In this document: piece after piece, positions 1 through 11,036 of the stretch
Layout: every line of letters starts with the position of its first letter
Numbering within the stretch: position 1 is the stretch's first letter
Assembly: GCA_029168955.1 (NCBI GenBank)
Contig: JAPDOI010000171.1
Coordinates: forward strand, 62,001 to 126,000
Origin: Aplectana chamaeleonis
Lineage: Eukaryota > Nematoda > Chromadorea > Rhabditida > Cosmocercidae
Length of the DNA stretch: 64,000 nucleotides
Direction: 5' to 3'
The notes under the pieces: model-generated
The model's database searches: none
Told to the model about the DNA's origin: nothing
What the model saw: only the letters and a program-made list of their open reading frames with translations
Program-made: the position numbers and the translations under genes

Positions 1-881
1 GCTCCAACTTTGTTTGTTTACATTACATTTTTAAAATGGGTACATCCAGAATAGACAATTTTCATCATCTTCCATTCCCTTCGGTTTCAATCGTTTTCTC
101 TTCCCCGTTCTGTAATAAAATACATTTTTTTACTAATATTGTGCGCGCGTCCACTCCCGTGTGCGCTGTGTAGCTGCGTACACACACCAGATCGCAAGGC
201 GAGCCGGGTCTCTAAAGGATTGCGGCATTCTACGTGAGTAAAAATCGGGTTTTCCACTCCCTACGCATCTCATCAATCCTTAAATGGTTTCACAACACAA
301 AATAATTCTGAAAATTTCTTCATCAGAACGATCAAACACGGATAAATCCTTCGTACATAGGTTCATGAAAACATTCGATAGAAAACATTGATTACTGCAA
401 TAAAAGTGGCCCTGTTGTTGTTTGCAATTGCTGAATTGTAATGAATAAAAAATTGTTTTATCTTTTGTCACAACCTATCTTCTTATTAAAAATTTTCTTC
501 ATAAGATTGTTTGGAAGCTTAAAAATTACACTACCTTTTTTGTTGACATTTTCGAATTTTTCTTTATTCAGTGCTTTTTTATACTCTGGTTTATCAAAAT
601 ATGGAAGTCAAGATCATGGCTGTTGTGCTCGACTTCTCGGAAAACAGCCGATTTCGATTTCCCATAGGGGGGTGCCTGAGAATTACCGAGCTAAGGGGGG
701 TGCATATTCAAAATCGCCCTGCCGGGACGTGTGCCCAGCCCTGGTTGCAGTGTCTGCACTGTTTTTCTCTGGTACTCTCTCGTGTAGAGCGCGGAATCGG
801 TAGCCCACAATGTATACGCTGCACTGGAATGTGACGTGTTTGTGCGTATCACGGTTGACAGCTCGGGATATCGAAGCTTTG

Positions 882-945
882 GCGGGCGTCGGTGGCAGAT
901 TGACAGGTCAATTGTGCTGCCCCTCAACTTGCCACCGACGCCCGC
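882..945. repeat. Short GC-rich inverted repeat
   Basis: The arm GCGGGCGTCGGTGGCA (882-897) is matched by its reverse complement at 930-945, with a loop of about 32 bases. It could be the tip of a small foldback element. The motif CGGTGGGAGG of the tandem repeat just downstream resembles part of the arm. Confidence 0.7.
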
Positions 946-967
946 GACTGCAGGAGTGGTAGAGGGT

Positions 968-1145
968 GGTCGGTGGGAGGTTATTAGGCGAAACTGTCGG
1001 TGTAAACACGTGGATGTGACGTCACATTGAGTGATCGGTGGGAGGTGATAAGGCAGAGCTTTCGGTTTGAACGGGTCAAGGATGACGTGGCATTGTAGGG
1101 TCGGTGGGAGGTTGACACGCGGAGTTTTCGGCATGAATGGGGGAG
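968..1145 (+). repeat. ~65-bp tandem repeat, about 2.7 degenerate copies
   Basis: Copies start at about 968, 1,033 and 1,098, each with a version of GGTCGGTGGGAGGT. They continue through a motif like TTTCGGTTTGAACGGG. The first copy ends in the palindrome TGTGACGTCACA (1,015-1,026), a full CRE core; the second copy has GATGACGTGGC at the equivalent place. Copies differ by many substitutions, so the repeat is old. Confidence 0.65.
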
Positions 1146-1758
1146 TTTTCGGGTCTTGCCCGCCCCTTTTTTCGTTTCGAGCGGGAGCACGCTACCTGTT
1201 CAACTCCTCTCAACCGGCCACCGACCCCCGCGAGTGTGTGAGAATGAGTCCGGAGGATTCATTATTGTCTCACCCTAGTTTACAATTACTCACTGGTTAG
1301 TGGTATAAAGTCATTGGATCTGAACCTTCGTTCTGGTTTCGTTTTTTTCTTAAGTTTCAACACGATTTTTTATGATGTGGCAAGGTCAGTCGTACACTCT
1401 CAAACAGAAATCTTGAAAGTGTCTGCATAACAAACCCAATCTTACCTTAACTTCAACAGCAGCGCCCTGATAAAGCTTTTCGAAAATGTATAACATGGGG
1501 CGAAGAACACTGGGATTCCCATTTCTAGAAGAGCAATAGTCTATCTGCAAAAACAAAAGCAAGTCATTTGGTTACCAAAAAATTTTCACTGAAGCCAGTG
1601 TTTTCCCAGAAATATTTTCATGAAATTGAGTTTGTTTTTCAGAATTTTTTTCAAATTCTTAACAAATCTATTACTACCGCAGTTTTTGCATTATGGGCAG
1701 CATCTAGCTATGAAAATTTGATGTGAGGCATTATGATATCTTCTCCTTTTATTATACT

Positions 1759-3914
1759 CTGTGGAGGTAGTAATTGGGGGTGCTAAACGCGAATTAACAG
1801 GCGTTAAGTTCGCGTTAAACGCGAGTTTAACCACAACAGAATCTGAGCAGGACTCCTAATAGTTGATAGAGAATTTGCTCTAGTTTCACCCTAAATTTCC
1901 TCAGTGGTGGGCATTTGTTACACTTTCAATGAAAACGCCTCGAAAAAGCGACAATTGCAACCTTTGTTACGAAAAATAGCGATTTCGAAACGTTTTCAGG
2001 GCTGTTTTTTCTCTAAAATTCCGACATGTGGCATCCTCGCGGTAAGTTCGCGTTTAACATACTCTCGCAGACAGCACGGAAATTGTGGTGAAATGCGAGA
2101 GGAACTGGCGGTAACGAAAAACTGCTCCCGAGGAGTTTTTGGATGCGGTTAGCAAGATACAGTAGGAACAGTTTTGACCATCTATACTGAGGGCAAGAAC
2201 GAGTTTAATTGATGCAGAGGGTTAAGGAAGTTTGATAGCACTGTTAGCCATTTTGATTCAGGACGTCAGCCTATCTTCAAAACTGAAAGGTGTTTCAAGG
2301 GATAGTCTTTTAACCGCTTCCGCCAGAGAAACGGGCGATGAGGGATCAAAAACAAAGCAGGGATCATTGCTGAAACACGTTGGCCGTCTTCTTTGGTGGC
2401 ACTAATCAATCCCTCCTAATCAGCTGTTAATTTTTTTTCGAGCGCCGACACTTCTCCCGCTTTTGTTTATTTTCTTCCGGAATTCATTCGCTTTGCTATT
2501 ATCAGGTTAGTTTCATTTTCATAACTCATCGCATAGCACAGGCTATGAGGACTATGTAGTAAATTATTTGCTTGCTCGCGTTTCGAAGGGGTTTCCACAA
2601 CTTTTTAGTGCAAAAAAGTGAAAATTTCCCAAGCGACTGATTTTCAAGTGATTTGATGCTTTTGTAATGTTTAATGAGTATTAGTCGGGGCGTATCGGGT
2701 GAGTTTTGGGGGAAAGAAATGCGAACTTGTTTCTAAAACCAACTGTATTTGTTCTCCTTTTTCTGCAATATTTGAATACTCCTCTTTCATTACCAAATCA
2801 GTGCCATCGTGGCCTCTTATTTTTTTTTTGAAGGTCCGCGACACAGTTGCTTTGGTGCATTGGTAGAGCCACTCGAAGTGTTTCAAATTCTTACCTTGAA
2901 ATATGTGTACAAAATCTTTCCCTTAAACGATGCGCATATGAGTGTGTAACAGTGTTTCTATATATTTTCAGCACTAACTGCGGGCGGTGGATTAGTTTCA
3001 TTTTGAGAAGACGGCAAACACTTCACAAATTCAACTGCATCAATGACCGAAACCACACCATTACCCCAATCTCCGACGCCAGACTTCAGTTGCAAGCTAT
3101 CAGAAAAAACACTTAAATTTTTTTTCAAGAACGAAAATAGACTATCTAGTTTATCATCATTCTTATAGGTTTTTAACTATCCATTTCAGTTGAATGCAGG
3201 ACATTCTTTGAACTCGACGAGTTTCGGATGTCTTTTTCGCACCTAGCGTTACCTTCCCAAGAGCACCTTGTCAATAATCCATCCACAAAATTTCGAATTT
3301 CCGTTCCCTCAAAATTTCCTTCGGAGAAATTTTTTGCTCTTCGAAAAAACTTTTGTTCGAAAAAAAATTTTTTAAAAAAGTTAACAAAGTTACTACAAAT
3401 GCAAACTTTTGTCAGATCACACGCATTTGATTGATTGAGGCTAATGATTAACCTAACATGTCTTTTCGAGAGTGGTCCTAAAAACGGAGCTCATAAAAAA
3501 TTACGAGAATTAGGATTTCGTAGGAAAATTCCAAAAATTACGTTCTGATCGTGTTTCGAACAAGCAAAATATTACGAAGTTCCCTTTGGATGCTCTTCCT
3601 AATGAATAAAAGAAATAGCATTACTTGTATAATCTTTCCGATCCCTCGTCTTTCCACCGTAAACGTCGTTCGTGTCCAAGTGTAGAAAATACTTATGCGG
3701 ACGAAGGTCACGCATAATGTATGTATGTGTAAGCAGAGGGCAGCTTTCGTTAAACCGGCAACAAACCGTGGCATCTATGTCGCGGTTCGTAGCCGGTCAG
3801 GAGGTGGCGGTTTGTTCGCGTTAATTTGGCGGCTCTACTGCATTTATATCGCGGGTTGGCGGCTTGGAGGTGGCGGTTTACTCGCGTTTAACACCCCATT
3901 TACTACCACCCCTG
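1759..3914. mobile_element. Candidate DNA transposon remnant with ~45-bp inverted ends
   Basis: The left end (about 1,759-1,808, with GGTAGTAATTGGGGGTGC then TAAACGCGAATTAAC) is the imperfect reverse complement of 3,868-3,914 (with GTTTAACACCCCATTTAC). The right tip read inward begins CAGGGGTGG, as hAT-type ends often do. I find no matching 8-bp target duplication and no transposase inside, so this would be a non-autonomous remnant. Motifs of the type CGCGTTTAAC recur internally near 2,045 and 3,800. Confidence 0.35.
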
Positions 3915-4284
3915 AGTTGGCGATAAAAACGATTTTTTAGCTCTCTTCATAAAAATGGTGGATGGCAATTACAAAAGTAAAATTAAGTGAGAATAAGTGA
4001 AAATTCTTAGGAAAAACGCGCAAAAACAAGTTAGGACTGTTAGTTACAGGTGTTCGAACGCCCCCTTTAATTAACGAGATTTTCATGAGTGCTTGTTCAT
4101 CCGTGTTTCATTCTGTCCACTAAGTATTCAGTAGGCTCTTAAATGCCCAGCAATTACTTTAGAAGCGAAATGGAAGACGAAAAAACAGGCATTTATAGAA
4201 AACCGATATTTGGGGGCGGGCGGATACCAAGACAAAATTTGTTTCTGATCGTTTTTTCTCCAACTTTTCTTTTTTTTCGTTTTC
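3915..4284. other. No feature seen
   Basis: AT-rich sequence without a recognisable exon or a clear repeat. Confidence 0.5.
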
Positions 4285-4760
4285 AAAATATTCGAATATT
4301 ATTTGAAAACCGAAATTCTCGAATTTTCTATTATTCGAAATTCCAAAAATCATTAGAATAATTTTCGAGTATAACAATTCGGTCAGAATCATACCAAACA
4401 GCCAACCTACAAAAATTGGGACACGAAGAAACATTTCAGTTTTTATAAAATACTAGTAGCGAGTACACTTTGACCGATATGAATGATTAGAATGTTCATT
4501 GGACTGGAAAATTGGACTTCGAAAAGTCGAATATTCGAAAGGTGTAAATTTCCGAAAAAGTCGAGAAACCGAATATTCGAAAATCGCGAATTCCCGAATT
4601 ACTCGAAAACCGACTATTCAAAGAGTACCAATTTCCGAATGACTCGAAAGCCGAATATTCGAAAAGTCGAATAATCGAAGAGTTCAAATTTTCAAGTTCT
4701 TCGAAAAACTCAAATTCCGAATTATTCGAAAAGTCGAGTATTCAAAAAAAAATTGAAAAT
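4285..4760. repeat. Degenerate TTCGAA-rich simple repeat
   Basis: Variants of ATTCGAAAAGTCGAATATTCG recur irregularly about every 20-25 bases, most densely at 4,505-4,760, with a further cluster at 4,285-4,360. The unit is self-complementary around TTCGAA, so both strands look alike. The short open frames here come from the repeat. Confidence 0.6.
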
Positions 4761-5484
4761 GTATAAGCATAGTAGCGAGGTCATTCTCACAAGGTATTCC
4801 ATTTTGCTCACTCCGGACTACGCTAAAATTGCTTTCCCATCAAGTAGTATATAACGACTGTGACGAAGTAGTAGAGTGTTGTCCGCATAAGGACGTCATT
4901 ATTAAAATAATGTAACGCCGGCATGAATCCTAATCAGACTTTGCGTTTACTATTGAAGGTTAGCGCAAACTCGGGGCCATATGCTATAACGTAGGTCCAC
5001 CGAGTTTGCGCCAACATCCAAAGAGGAACACAAAGTCTCATTATGATCCACGCCAATGTTAGTTTTTCGCAAGAAAATTTGGTTGAGAGGGTCCAATTTC
5101 TCTGTTCCGGTTAGATTAGAACCGAAATAGAAAAAATCGAGCCTCATTATCAAGTTTCTTGAGGAGATAAACCCCCTTTCGATTGGTGACGTAATAAGGC
5201 GGCTCATGCTTCACTGGGATGGTAATATCAGGTCTACGGGATGTTGATAGGATGTGAACGCGGGATCGGGAATGGAGACCCTCCTCCGATGGGATGGATG
5301 TCTACAGCAAAAGCGTTTCCGCTGATAGGTTGTCTACGGCACCACTGAGGGGGGGCGACGCGCAGTTCTCGAGGGGCGATCTCTGCCCTTTTCAGATGTC
5401 CACAGGGAGCATTGCGTGAGGTGACATCTCATCCGTGTCCTGTAGACAACGGCGAGCATCTGAGTATGGTACCCTACCAGAGCA
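4761..5484. other. No gene recognised; short inverted repeat near 4,962-5,011
   Basis: GCGCAAACTCGG and its reverse complement CCGAGTTTGCGC flank about 25 bases near 4,962-5,011. I can support nothing else in this stretch. Confidence 0.4.
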
Positions 5485-5913
5485 GTGTCTCAGCTACTCC
5501 AGCCTCTTAGCTGGGTAGCCCAAGAGCGCTGTCGGTTAGTGATCTTTCGCTTTTGCAGGGTAATCATCAGACGTGCCGACGCCTTCACCCCTACCCAGCA
5601 CTGCCGCGTTGATGAAAAAGGGCCCCTGACCAAATTCTACAACCGGTACACTCGGGTCGAGTTCTCTATCCAAAAGAGTCCAAGGAAAGAAACGATAGGT
5701 TGGTGCAGTAGCTACATATATGACGTTACGGACACTATAGTGACTTTCCCTGTGAGCAAGATATGTATTACAAGCTTTCTCCCTGCAATTTCTATGGACT
5801 ACATAATTGTTACAACCTACGATTTCCCTGAAGATGAAAAACAATTGGAATACTGGAGAGTCGCTGTCCAAAGAACCTACAAGAACAATTTTTTGACACA
5901 AAAAGGCAGCTGA
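5485..5913 (+). CDS. Unrecognised open frame, possibly an exon
   Basis: This open frame is 142 codons. Its second half has a mixed composition plausible for protein (for example the stretch MDYIIVTTYDFPEDEKQLEYW). A possible splice acceptor, CTTTTGCAG, lies inside at about 5,552-5,560, so the coding part, if real, would probably begin there and not at the first ATG. I recognise no domain. It lies on the opposite strand to the syntrophin gene, just beyond that gene's PH exon. It may be chance or a decayed element. Confidence 0.2.
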   Translation: MSQLLQPLSWVAQERCRLVIFRFCRVIIRRADAFTPTQHCRVDEKGPLTKFYNRYTRVEFSIQKSPRKETIGWCSSYIYDVTDTIVTFPVSKICITSFLPAISMDYIIVTTYDFPEDEKQLEYWRVAVQRTYKNNFLTQKGS

Positions 5914-6090
5914 AGAAAGGGGATGTGAGCCCTGTGTACGAGTTTTCATGAATTGACTTGGCAGACACTCGGGCCATTTTTATTTCTCTTCCCCCCCCCT
6001 AAAAAAAATCCCTGCTAAGCATGTTGTCACCTTTAACTCTATCCAATGAAGACACTGGAACGCATACCATCAAACGGGCATGGCTAATAC

Positions 6091-6259
6091 CTGTTCGCTT
6101 TGATGCAGATACTTGTTGCTCATCTTGATGCTCTTCTGATTTAACGACTGAATATGATTATTGATATGGCCAATCCACTGTTCAAGAGCTCGACCATCTT
6201 CGCAATGTATAATGCCGGTAGAGGATCCATCGACAGCCCTAACTTCGAATGCGGACGCC
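6091..6259 (-). CDS. stn-2: Gamma-syntrophin exon, PH-domain part
   Basis: This 169-bp exon encodes 56 codons plus one base. Residues AFEVRAVDGSSTGIIHCED, then EQWIGHINNHI and IKMSNKYL, fit the first half of the split PH domain of gamma-syntrophins, including the typical Trp followed by a helix ending in a K-M-x-N motif. Gamma-syntrophins are cytoplasmic adaptors of the dystrophin complex. On the minus strand the acceptor reads CTTTTTAG|G and the donor CAG|GTATTA. It starts one base into a codon, which exactly completes the AG left by the exon at 11,325-11,479 and gives Arg. The following exons, with the rest of the PH domain and the C-terminal unit, should lie at lower coordinates, but I could not identify them. 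Family assignment is strong; the gene symbol follows C. elegans naming. Confidence 0.8.
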
Positions 6260-6882
6260 CTAAAAAGAGGTGAATAATTTTTCGTATTATATATGTAGTG
6301 CACATGTACATGTAGGCCTCTCGCCAAATTTAGTCTAGCAAATGGACGGGGTCGCGGCGGCAGATTACCGTTCGCCACCCGATGTGTCGCCAATGTCGCA
6401 CGACCGCAGCGAATGATCGTGTCATGCCCATGCGCTCGACTTGATTCGGCGAAAGGCCTATACATTCACAAGTATATACGCCAGAGAAATTTTCGGCAGT
6501 ATATCCCTTAGTCGGCATACTACGTATTCAGTTTATAGGGAGCGCAAAATTACGAACAGTCCAGCAGCGGCCTGCGTTCATCGAAATGACAAGCAGCTAG
6601 AGAAGCAAGCTTGATAGAAAATTGAAGTCGTTTCGAGCTCAGTCAAGAAAATCATTTTGTTCGAAGGACAAGTTCTGGTTTTTGCGCAGGTAAGTCACGA
6701 GATAGGAAAAGAGCGAAAAAACCTCACCTCAATCTTCAGAGAACAAAAACATCAATTCCCAGAGAACGCAGCTGTTATGAAAACTATTCAGTATACGCCC
6801 CATACATCCGTTTCGGTGCGTTCCGTGCACTATGTCGATTTTCGAAAGTCGGAAATAATGTTACGCCTTACAATTAGACCCC

Positions 6883-6950
6883 CGTCATAGTCAGCTAATC
6901 GGCTGCAGTCAGCCCGGTCGATAAGCATCTATATCATGCGATCGGGTCTA
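6883..6950 (-). repeat. Copy of a dispersed repeat also present at 21,366-21,415
   Basis: Read on the minus strand this stretch has TATCGACCGGG, then GACT..CAG..GAT, then GACTATGACGGGG. The same order occurs on the plus strand at 21,369-21,414. The two copies are therefore inverted relative to each other, 14 kb apart. At 21 kb the motif is part of a ~92-bp degenerate tandem repeat. Confidence 0.5.
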
Positions 6951-7075
6951 TAAAATCCACCCGTTGTAGCCGGACTGAGCACACCTGGTCCATCCTAATC
7001 TAGCTGTAGCCATCCTGATCAGGGGTATCGGGGGTGCGGAATTTTCTGTTTTCTGATTTCTGCCCGTTTTTGTCC

Positions 7076-7128
7076 ATTTTTTCTGTTTTCTGTTAAAATA
7101 GGCAAAAATGGACAGAAAACAGAAAAAA
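7076..7128. repeat. Inverted TTTTCTGTTTTCTGT repeat
   Basis: TTTTTTCTGTTTTCTGT is followed after about 20 bases by ACAGAAAACAGAAAAAA, forming a perfect short stem. It sits in the subterminal part of the candidate element 7,020-8,486. Confidence 0.6.
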
Positions 7129-7267
7129 CGCGAACCGCGATTTGTAGCAGGATGGTTCTAGAGAAAGGTGGCCGGATTTATCAAAGCTAAGCCAATAGGT
7201 TGAGGGTGTATTTCACCCAATCTCTCTGCAGTCCCCCTACGCTAGACACGTCTGTATCCATTAAGGC

Positions 7268-7322
7268 GCGTGTGGCGTGGTGGGAAAAAGCGGTGCTGTA
7301 CGCGGTCGGGTTCGATCCTCGC
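7268..7322 (+). other. tRNA-like internal promoter boxes (weak)
   Basis: TGGCGTGGTGGG resembles a pol III A box, and GGTTCGATCC, about 30 bases downstream, resembles a B box. I cannot fold the surrounding bases into a full tRNA cloverleaf, so at most this is a tRNA-derived SINE head or a tRNA relic. Confidence 0.2.
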
Positions 7323-8604
7323 AGAGTTAGATCAAAGCAACTATCCCTCCGAGGTCGTTTAATTGGTAACAGATTTATGCAGTGAGGTGAACGCACTCAT
7401 TGAGAAGTCGGCTGGCCCCCAGCAAGCCACTAAATAGGCGCCAAATCCACTAAAGCCTCTACGAATACGACGTGGAATACGCTGCGTAAACCAAGATAGA
7501 TTTAGGGAGCCGATTCCTCATCTTTATCTCATAGTGGGCACCCTCACTAAAAGGTTCACCACTGACGAACCCCTCAGCTGGTACGCGATGCAGTCAATGA
7601 TGCGACAACTGCAATGTTACTGTATACTAACAATAACAAGCCGTAAAGCCCACTATTCATACCCCGCACTGGCGCATCGCTTGAGCATGAATAAATTCTA
7701 CACGCGGGCAGAAACTAAGATTTCTCCAGCGCACCAGCTTTCTTGGAGCGCGGAAAAGTTGCCCCTAACTGTACCATGCATGCAAACTCTAAATGCGTGT
7801 TTTAATTCACTGCAACATAGATTGTACAGAATTCAAATGAGATGAAGTGCAACAAGATACATAGATGATGATGCTATGAGGCAGATGATAATTCTGCCAC
7901 AGAGGTACGAGATGCTCGCAACGGTAGAACGAACGACGCGCCAGGTCATTGATACTCTAACGGCACAGCCGCGCGGTACGCGCGTGACTGTCGACTCTGA
8001 GAAGCAGTGCAGTGTTCAAACCAGCAGTTATCCCAGAATCAGTGTCAAAATATGTACGCTAGCTAGGGAAGGGGAAGTTTGCTCCTACTGCATCTACGTA
8101 CTTCTTGCAGAGACATATTGAGCTCCTTACAAAATAATCCAGCTTTTATTGCCTGGGGAAAGGAAGGTTAGAAGATCATTTTTCATTTCTTAGCACTCAT
8201 AATCTGCATTTCTCGGACGTCTATACTTCTTGCTCTGGCCACCTGTTAGGTTTTGACAATTCAACGAAAAGAGCGTAGACCACTTGAAAATGTATAAAAA
8301 AAGTTCCATGTTGTGAAAAATCTCGTATAGTGTACGCTGAACAATCTTAATTGATTTTTGTAATTTTTCTGTTCTTGTTCTCTGTTTTCTGCTTACTGCC
8401 AATTTTTGGAGTTTTTTTTTCTGTTCTATGTCAAACTAGATTTTCTGTTTTTTGTTTCCAAAAATACTTTTTCCCGCACATCCCTGATCTCGATCGATAC
8501 GTAATCAATGCATTGCTGACTGAGGTTGGAAATCACCCGCTGAGGCCGGAGTGAGCCGGCCGCATTGCTCTCGAGTGTGCCTGCATAATCGAGACTCACG
8601 CACT

Positions 8605-8735
8605 CTCAGAAAAAATGAAAACAAGTTACTTGTAATATAAATGTAACTTACTTGAATGTCTCAAGTAACTTACATTTGTATTGCATGTAAGTTACACTTT
8701 GGTCATATGTAACTTACATATATATTTTCACTGAG
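8605..8735. mobile_element. Foldback MITE (131 bp)
   Basis: The ends CTCAG...AATGAAAA and TTTTCACTGAG are inverted. Between them GTAACTTACA / TGTAAGTTAC motifs repeat in both orientations around a central CTTGAATGTCTCAAG, so nearly the whole element is self-complementary. A relative with the same centre occurs at 11,037-11,150. Confidence 0.6.
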
Positions 8736-9130
8736 GGTCCACGCTGAACATCCCTTCCAGATCTGCACAGCATACGGCAGGGCCGTCAGATAGAGCTCGC
8801 GTAATAATTTTAGTCTGATGAATGGACGGGGCTGCGACGGTAGATAAAAATCGAATAGAAACCCATTCTCCAGTGGGGCAGCCAGCCCCGTATGGCCGGC
8901 CGCCTGTTCCATGCGTCAGACTAAATCGAAAACGGAAATCATACCTTGACGGCGACTACAGATCCATGGGACTTATATTTGACAGTATGGTCATTCGCCC
9001 TGGCCGAGTCGTTGATTTGTCGCCCCTCACGGTCCGCACTGATCTTGGGGAGGGTTATAGGGAGCAACATGCAATAATTCTCTAGAGCAAGCTCTAGCCC
9101 AATGCTTCATGAATAAAGCTGTGGGTTTCA

Positions 9131-9162
9131 AGCTTGCTGCTTCAGTTAAATAGCAGCAAGCT
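9131..9162. repeat. 11-bp perfect hairpin
   Basis: AGCTTGCTGCT (9,131-9,141) is followed after 10 bases by AGCAGCAAGCT (9,152-9,162). It could form a small stem-loop; no function is apparent. Confidence 0.6.
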
Positions 9163-9246
9163 CCTGAGCCCCTCGAATGTCCGGGAGAGCTTAAAGCTTG
9201 GAGATCCGTACCTGAAGCAGCAACTTGGAACCTGCAGCTCCAACCC

Positions 9247-9717
9247 TTAAAGACACAGTCCAACCTCAAAAGCGATTTTTCGTTTTCCTGCATAGCTCGG
9301 AGAAAATTTCACGCTGATCACAATAGTGTCTCCAGAATCGCTCAGAACTCACTAGGAACGGAGTTACGGCTCCTCAAAATCTTCGTATTTGAACAGCTAG
9401 AAGTTCTCGGACGAGTTGTCTCGGGCCTGTATTTTCTCGTTATTCGCAGCCATCGTTCTGTAGCAGGCCACAATATAAAGCCAGTTCGAAAACAATTAGA
9501 AAAACATAGGTTTTCTATAAAATCATTCGCGCGTCTCTTCGCTATTGAGGTCGGAAACCTGGCGGTGGGCGTTACCCATTTTTTCTTTCAAGGGGGCGTG
9601 GCTGACTTTTTCTCGCTTATTTGAGCGAATCGAGATTTCGCGCTTGACAGGGTTGCTATAGGCGGCGACCGGACCATAATATCAAAAAGTACCTCTGAGG
9701 TTGGACTGTCCCTTTAA
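9247..9717. mobile_element. TTAA-flanked MITE (471 bp)
   Basis: The left end TTAAAGACACAGTCCAACCTC and the right end, which on the minus strand reads TTAAAGGGACAGTCCAACCT, are inverted repeats beginning exactly with TTAA. No coding capacity is visible inside. TTAA at both ends is compatible with a piggyBac-type target site, but other superfamilies also use it, so the class is inference. Confidence 0.65.
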
Positions 9718-9778
9718 GCATCGAGCTTCAACTTGCACCTCTAATTGTTTTATGAAATGGAAGTGTATGTTACATGTA

Positions 9779-11034
9779 CCAGGCCGTCCAATAATTCCTG
9801 TCCGAAAATTTTCAAGATTCTAAAATTTTCCTTAGAAGTGTTATAATATCAGGCAAGTGTAAGAACCTTCTAGAAGGTTCTCCAAAGTTCTACGCTAGGG
9901 GTATATAAGGCGCATTCGCCGCGTCTACTAACCAGTACAAGCTAAAATGGACCAAGGTCGAATTCGTACGTTCGTGTGCTACGAGTGGCTGCTGGGCAAC
10001 GACACGGGCACCGCGGTCGCCAACACCTGCAGAGCGTGCTAGGAGGATGCAGTGTCCCAGCGCACAGTGAGCCGCTGGTTCATTCGTTTCGAGAGCGGCG
10101 ACACGAGCCTCGAGGACAGGGAGCACAGTGGGAGGCCTTCTACGGTGGATGGTGATGAAGTCCGTCGTTGTATTAAGGAGAAGCCGGAAGCCACCACCCG
10201 TGAACTGGCGACGACGCTCGACTGCAGCAAGTCCACCATCCACAATCGACTCAACTTACTCGGCTACCACAAAGTTCTGGCCCGTTGGATCCCCCACCGT
10301 ATGACGGACGCCAGCAAGCAGAGCCGCGTGGCCGTCTGCCAGTCCCTCCTCCTTCGTCCGCATCGCAAGGAGTTTCTTGAGGACCTGGTCACTGGGGATG
10401 AGAGCTGGGTCCTCAACGACAACGTCGCTCGCCGTGCCGTCTGGATCCCGCGCGGAAAAGAGCCGACGACGACGCCGAAAGCCGACATGCACGCGCTGAA
10501 GATCATGCTCTGCTGCTGGTGGGACACCAAGGGCATGTTGTACTTCGAGCTGCTCCCGCAAGGCAGGACGGTCACCGCCTCCATCTACATCGATTAGCTC
10601 GAGAAACTAGCTGCCGCCATCCGAGAAAGGCGTCCCTGACGGGCCTCGGTCCACCTGCAGCACGACAGCGCGCGCCCCCACGTGGCGAAGGAGACCCAGC
10701 AGAAGTTGGCGACGCTGGGCTGGGAGACGATTGCCCATCCGCCGTATTCCCCGGACCTCGCTCCCTCCGACTACCACTTGTAACGCCCGCTGAAGCACCA
10801 TTTGGCCGGAAGAAAATTCACCAACTACGACAACCTCAAATCCGACATCGCGGACTTCTTCGAGTCGCAGCCCCCGGAGTTCTGGGCGAAGGGCATCGAC
10901 GACCTGCCCAATCGATGGACCACTGTTGTGGATAACTGTGGTGATTATATTGTTGATTAGACTTGTTTTTCAATAAAGTTGAAAAAAATTTAAAAATGGT
11001 AAAATTTTCGGACAAGAATTATTGGACAACCTGG
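9779..11034 (+). mobile_element. Mariner transposon, complete length (1,256 bp), inactive
   Basis: Terminal inverted repeats of about 30 bp (left CCAGGCCGTCCAATAATTCC; right end on the minus strand CCAGGTTGTCCAATAATTC) are flanked on both sides by TA, the mariner target (9,777-9,778 and 11,035-11,036). Length and layout are those of canonical mariners. The element is clearly GC-richer than its surroundings, pointing to a different origin. It landed inside or next to a foldback MITE, whose right part remains at 11,037-11,150. Confidence 0.92.
9947..10960 (+). pseudogene. Mariner transposase pseudogene
   Basis: One reading frame runs 337 codons from ATG at 9,947 to TAG at 10,958 with no frameshift, but it is broken by in-frame stops at 10,040 (TAG), 10,595 (TAG), 10,637 (TGA) and 10,781 (TAA). 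An N-terminal helix-turn-helix pair (SQRTVSRWFIRF, then TTRELATTLDCSKSTIHNRL) is followed by the linker motif RWIPHRMTD and the catalytic region. All three acidic residues expected of a DD34D mariner can be read: VTGDESW, QHDSARPH and SPDLAPSDYH. Length matches the family (about 345 residues). Decay is by point substitution only, so it cannot make full-length protein. AATAAA lies just downstream near 10,970. Confidence 0.93.
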
Positions 11035-11036
11035 TA

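Larger units (their letters stand above)
1..1758. other. No gene recognised; repeats at 880-1,150
   Basis: I see no convincing exon here. The short open frames lack family motifs and overlap each other on both strands. The first ~600 bp are AT-rich. From about 620 to 1,250 the sequence is GC-richer and contains a small inverted repeat and a short tandem repeat, listed separately. The remainder to 1,758 is AT-rich with no structure I can name. Confidence 0.5.
7020..8486. mobile_element. Candidate non-autonomous hAT-like element
   Basis: The left end begins CAGGGG and shortly reads GGGGGTGCGGAA. The right end, read inward on the minus strand, is CAGGGATGTGCGGGAAAAA. The flanking 8-mers are ATCCTGAT and ATCTCGAT (6 of 8 equal), compatible with an aged 8-bp target duplication. 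Both ends carry subterminal TTTTCTGTTTTCTG-type sequence (7,040-7,130 and 8,365-8,455). No transposase is visible inside. Confidence 0.4.

Noticed and set aside
691..1134. Minus-strand 147-codon open frame
   Set aside because: It overlaps an inverted repeat and a tandem repeat and has a low-complexity Pro/Thr/Arg-rich composition.
2671..2886. Minus-strand frame with HFEWLYQCTKATVSRTF, vaguely like the end of a PH domain
   Set aside because: It would suit a later syntrophin exon by position, but there is no good acceptor and the similarity is too short to trust.
2979..3096. Possible minus-strand exon (LQLKSGVGDWGNGVVSVIDA...)
   Set aside because: The frame looks protein-like and has possible splice sites, but it lies inside a candidate transposon remnant, matches no syntrophin region I know, and its donor is weak.
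6070..6465. Whole 131-codon minus frame as a gene
   Set aside because: Only 6,091-6,259 has syntrophin similarity and splice sites; the rest is intron read-through and includes a dispersed repeat.
10256..10935. Other open frames over the mariner on both strands
   Set aside because: They are shadows of the GC-rich transposase frame.
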